Part shown: piece by piece, positions 63,650 to 64,000 of the stretch
How the letters are laid out: every line of letters begins with the position of its first letter
Position numbering within the stretch: the stretch's first letter is position 1
From: Owenia fusiformis
Lineage: Eukaryota; Annelida; Polychaeta; Sabellida; Oweniidae
Direction: 5' to 3'
DNA: 64,000 bases
Assembly: GCA_903813345.2 (NCBI GenBank)
Contig: CAIIXF020000005.1
Coordinates: 31,499,375-31,563,374, forward strand
The notes under the pieces: model-generated
What the model saw: only the letters and a program-made list of their open reading frames with translations
What the model was told of the DNA's origin: nothing
Databases searched by the model: none
Position numbers and translations under genes: made by a program

Positions 63650-64000
63650 TCAAAAACATACCCAAGATTTTCTGATGTGGCATGCTTGAGATATTATAAG
63701 GACATGTTTGAGAGTCAAAAGGCATGCCTGGGATATTATAGGGACATGTTTGAGATATTCAAAAGGCATGCCTGTGATATTATAGGGACATGTTTGAGAT
63801 ATTCAAAAGGCATGCCTGTGATATTATAGGGACATGTTTGAGAGTCAAAAGGCATGCCTGTGATATTATAGGGACATGTTTGAGATATTCAAAAGGCATG
63901 CCTGGGATATTATAGGGACATGTTTGAGATATTCAAAAGGCATGCCTGGGATATTATAGGGACATGTTTGAGAGTCAAAAGGCATGCCTGAGATAGGCTA
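63650..64000 (+). repeat. 42-44-bp minisatellite with p53-type decamers, runs off the right edge
   Basis: About eight units of AAAAGGCATGCCTGKGATAT then TATAGGGACATGTTTGAGA (with a short or long AGTC/ATATTC tail). AGGCATGCCT and GGACATGTTT both fit RRRCWWGYYY. The open frame through it (63629-63829) follows the repeat. Confidence 0.9.

Overview
This window is animal nuclear DNA: AT-rich and intron-rich, with large gene-poor stretches full of tandem repeats, foldback elements and MITEs. It suggests a marine invertebrate bilaterian (deuterostome or lophotrochozoan). The evidence is a complete NK4/tinman/Nkx2-5 homeobox gene that keeps its TN domain, NK2-specific domain and C-terminal GIRAW, a multi-exon ClC-7-type chloride/proton exchanger gene, a secreted cyanophycinase-like peptidase S51 gene with seven exons, and a divergent single-exon GPCR. 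I cannot name the species from sequence alone. There is no CRISPR array, operon or intact tRNA gene.

Layout. From 1 to 18845, minus strand, lies the 5' half of a CLCN7-like gene. Ten core exons between 1551 and 5629 join in frame. Upstream are two N-terminal exons (8486-8569 and 18579-18845), either alternative first exons or exons spliced in series. The 3' half (last membrane helices and CBS domains) lies beyond the left edge or is unrecognised. The 10 kb intron between the two 5' exons carries a 3.3 kb inverted-repeat (foldback) array at 14326-17614. From 18846 to 24573 is the divergent spacer between CLCN7 and NK4, with a GATA/NK-site cluster near 20100-20222. NK4 runs 24574-36466 on the plus strand in three exons. 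A 6.56 kb CACTA-type element (25125-31680), with perfect heptamer ends and an AAT duplication, sits 73 bp inside its first intron and contains a ~150-bp satellite and several ~534-bp repeats. Just 3' of NK4 a 53-bp tandem array (about 36790-38090) repeats a sequence containing the NK2-class binding heptamer.

From 41280 to 44584, minus strand, is the S51 peptidase gene (406 residues, signal peptide). From 47147 to 48298, plus strand, is the 383-residue GPCR. From 48299 to the right edge I find no confident gene. That stretch holds two MITEs, a 3.4 kb foldback element (49895-53301) with a tRNA-derived SINE nested in it, a 618-bp mariner-type MITE (53850-54467), and several minisatellites. The last one, running off the right edge, has p53-site-like decamers in every unit.

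The genes share no obvious pathway. NK4 is the developmental regulator of the window. The arrays of its own predicted target site next to it suggest autoregulation, which is the most testable idea here. All coordinates of splice sites come from reading GT/AG boundaries and phase by eye.
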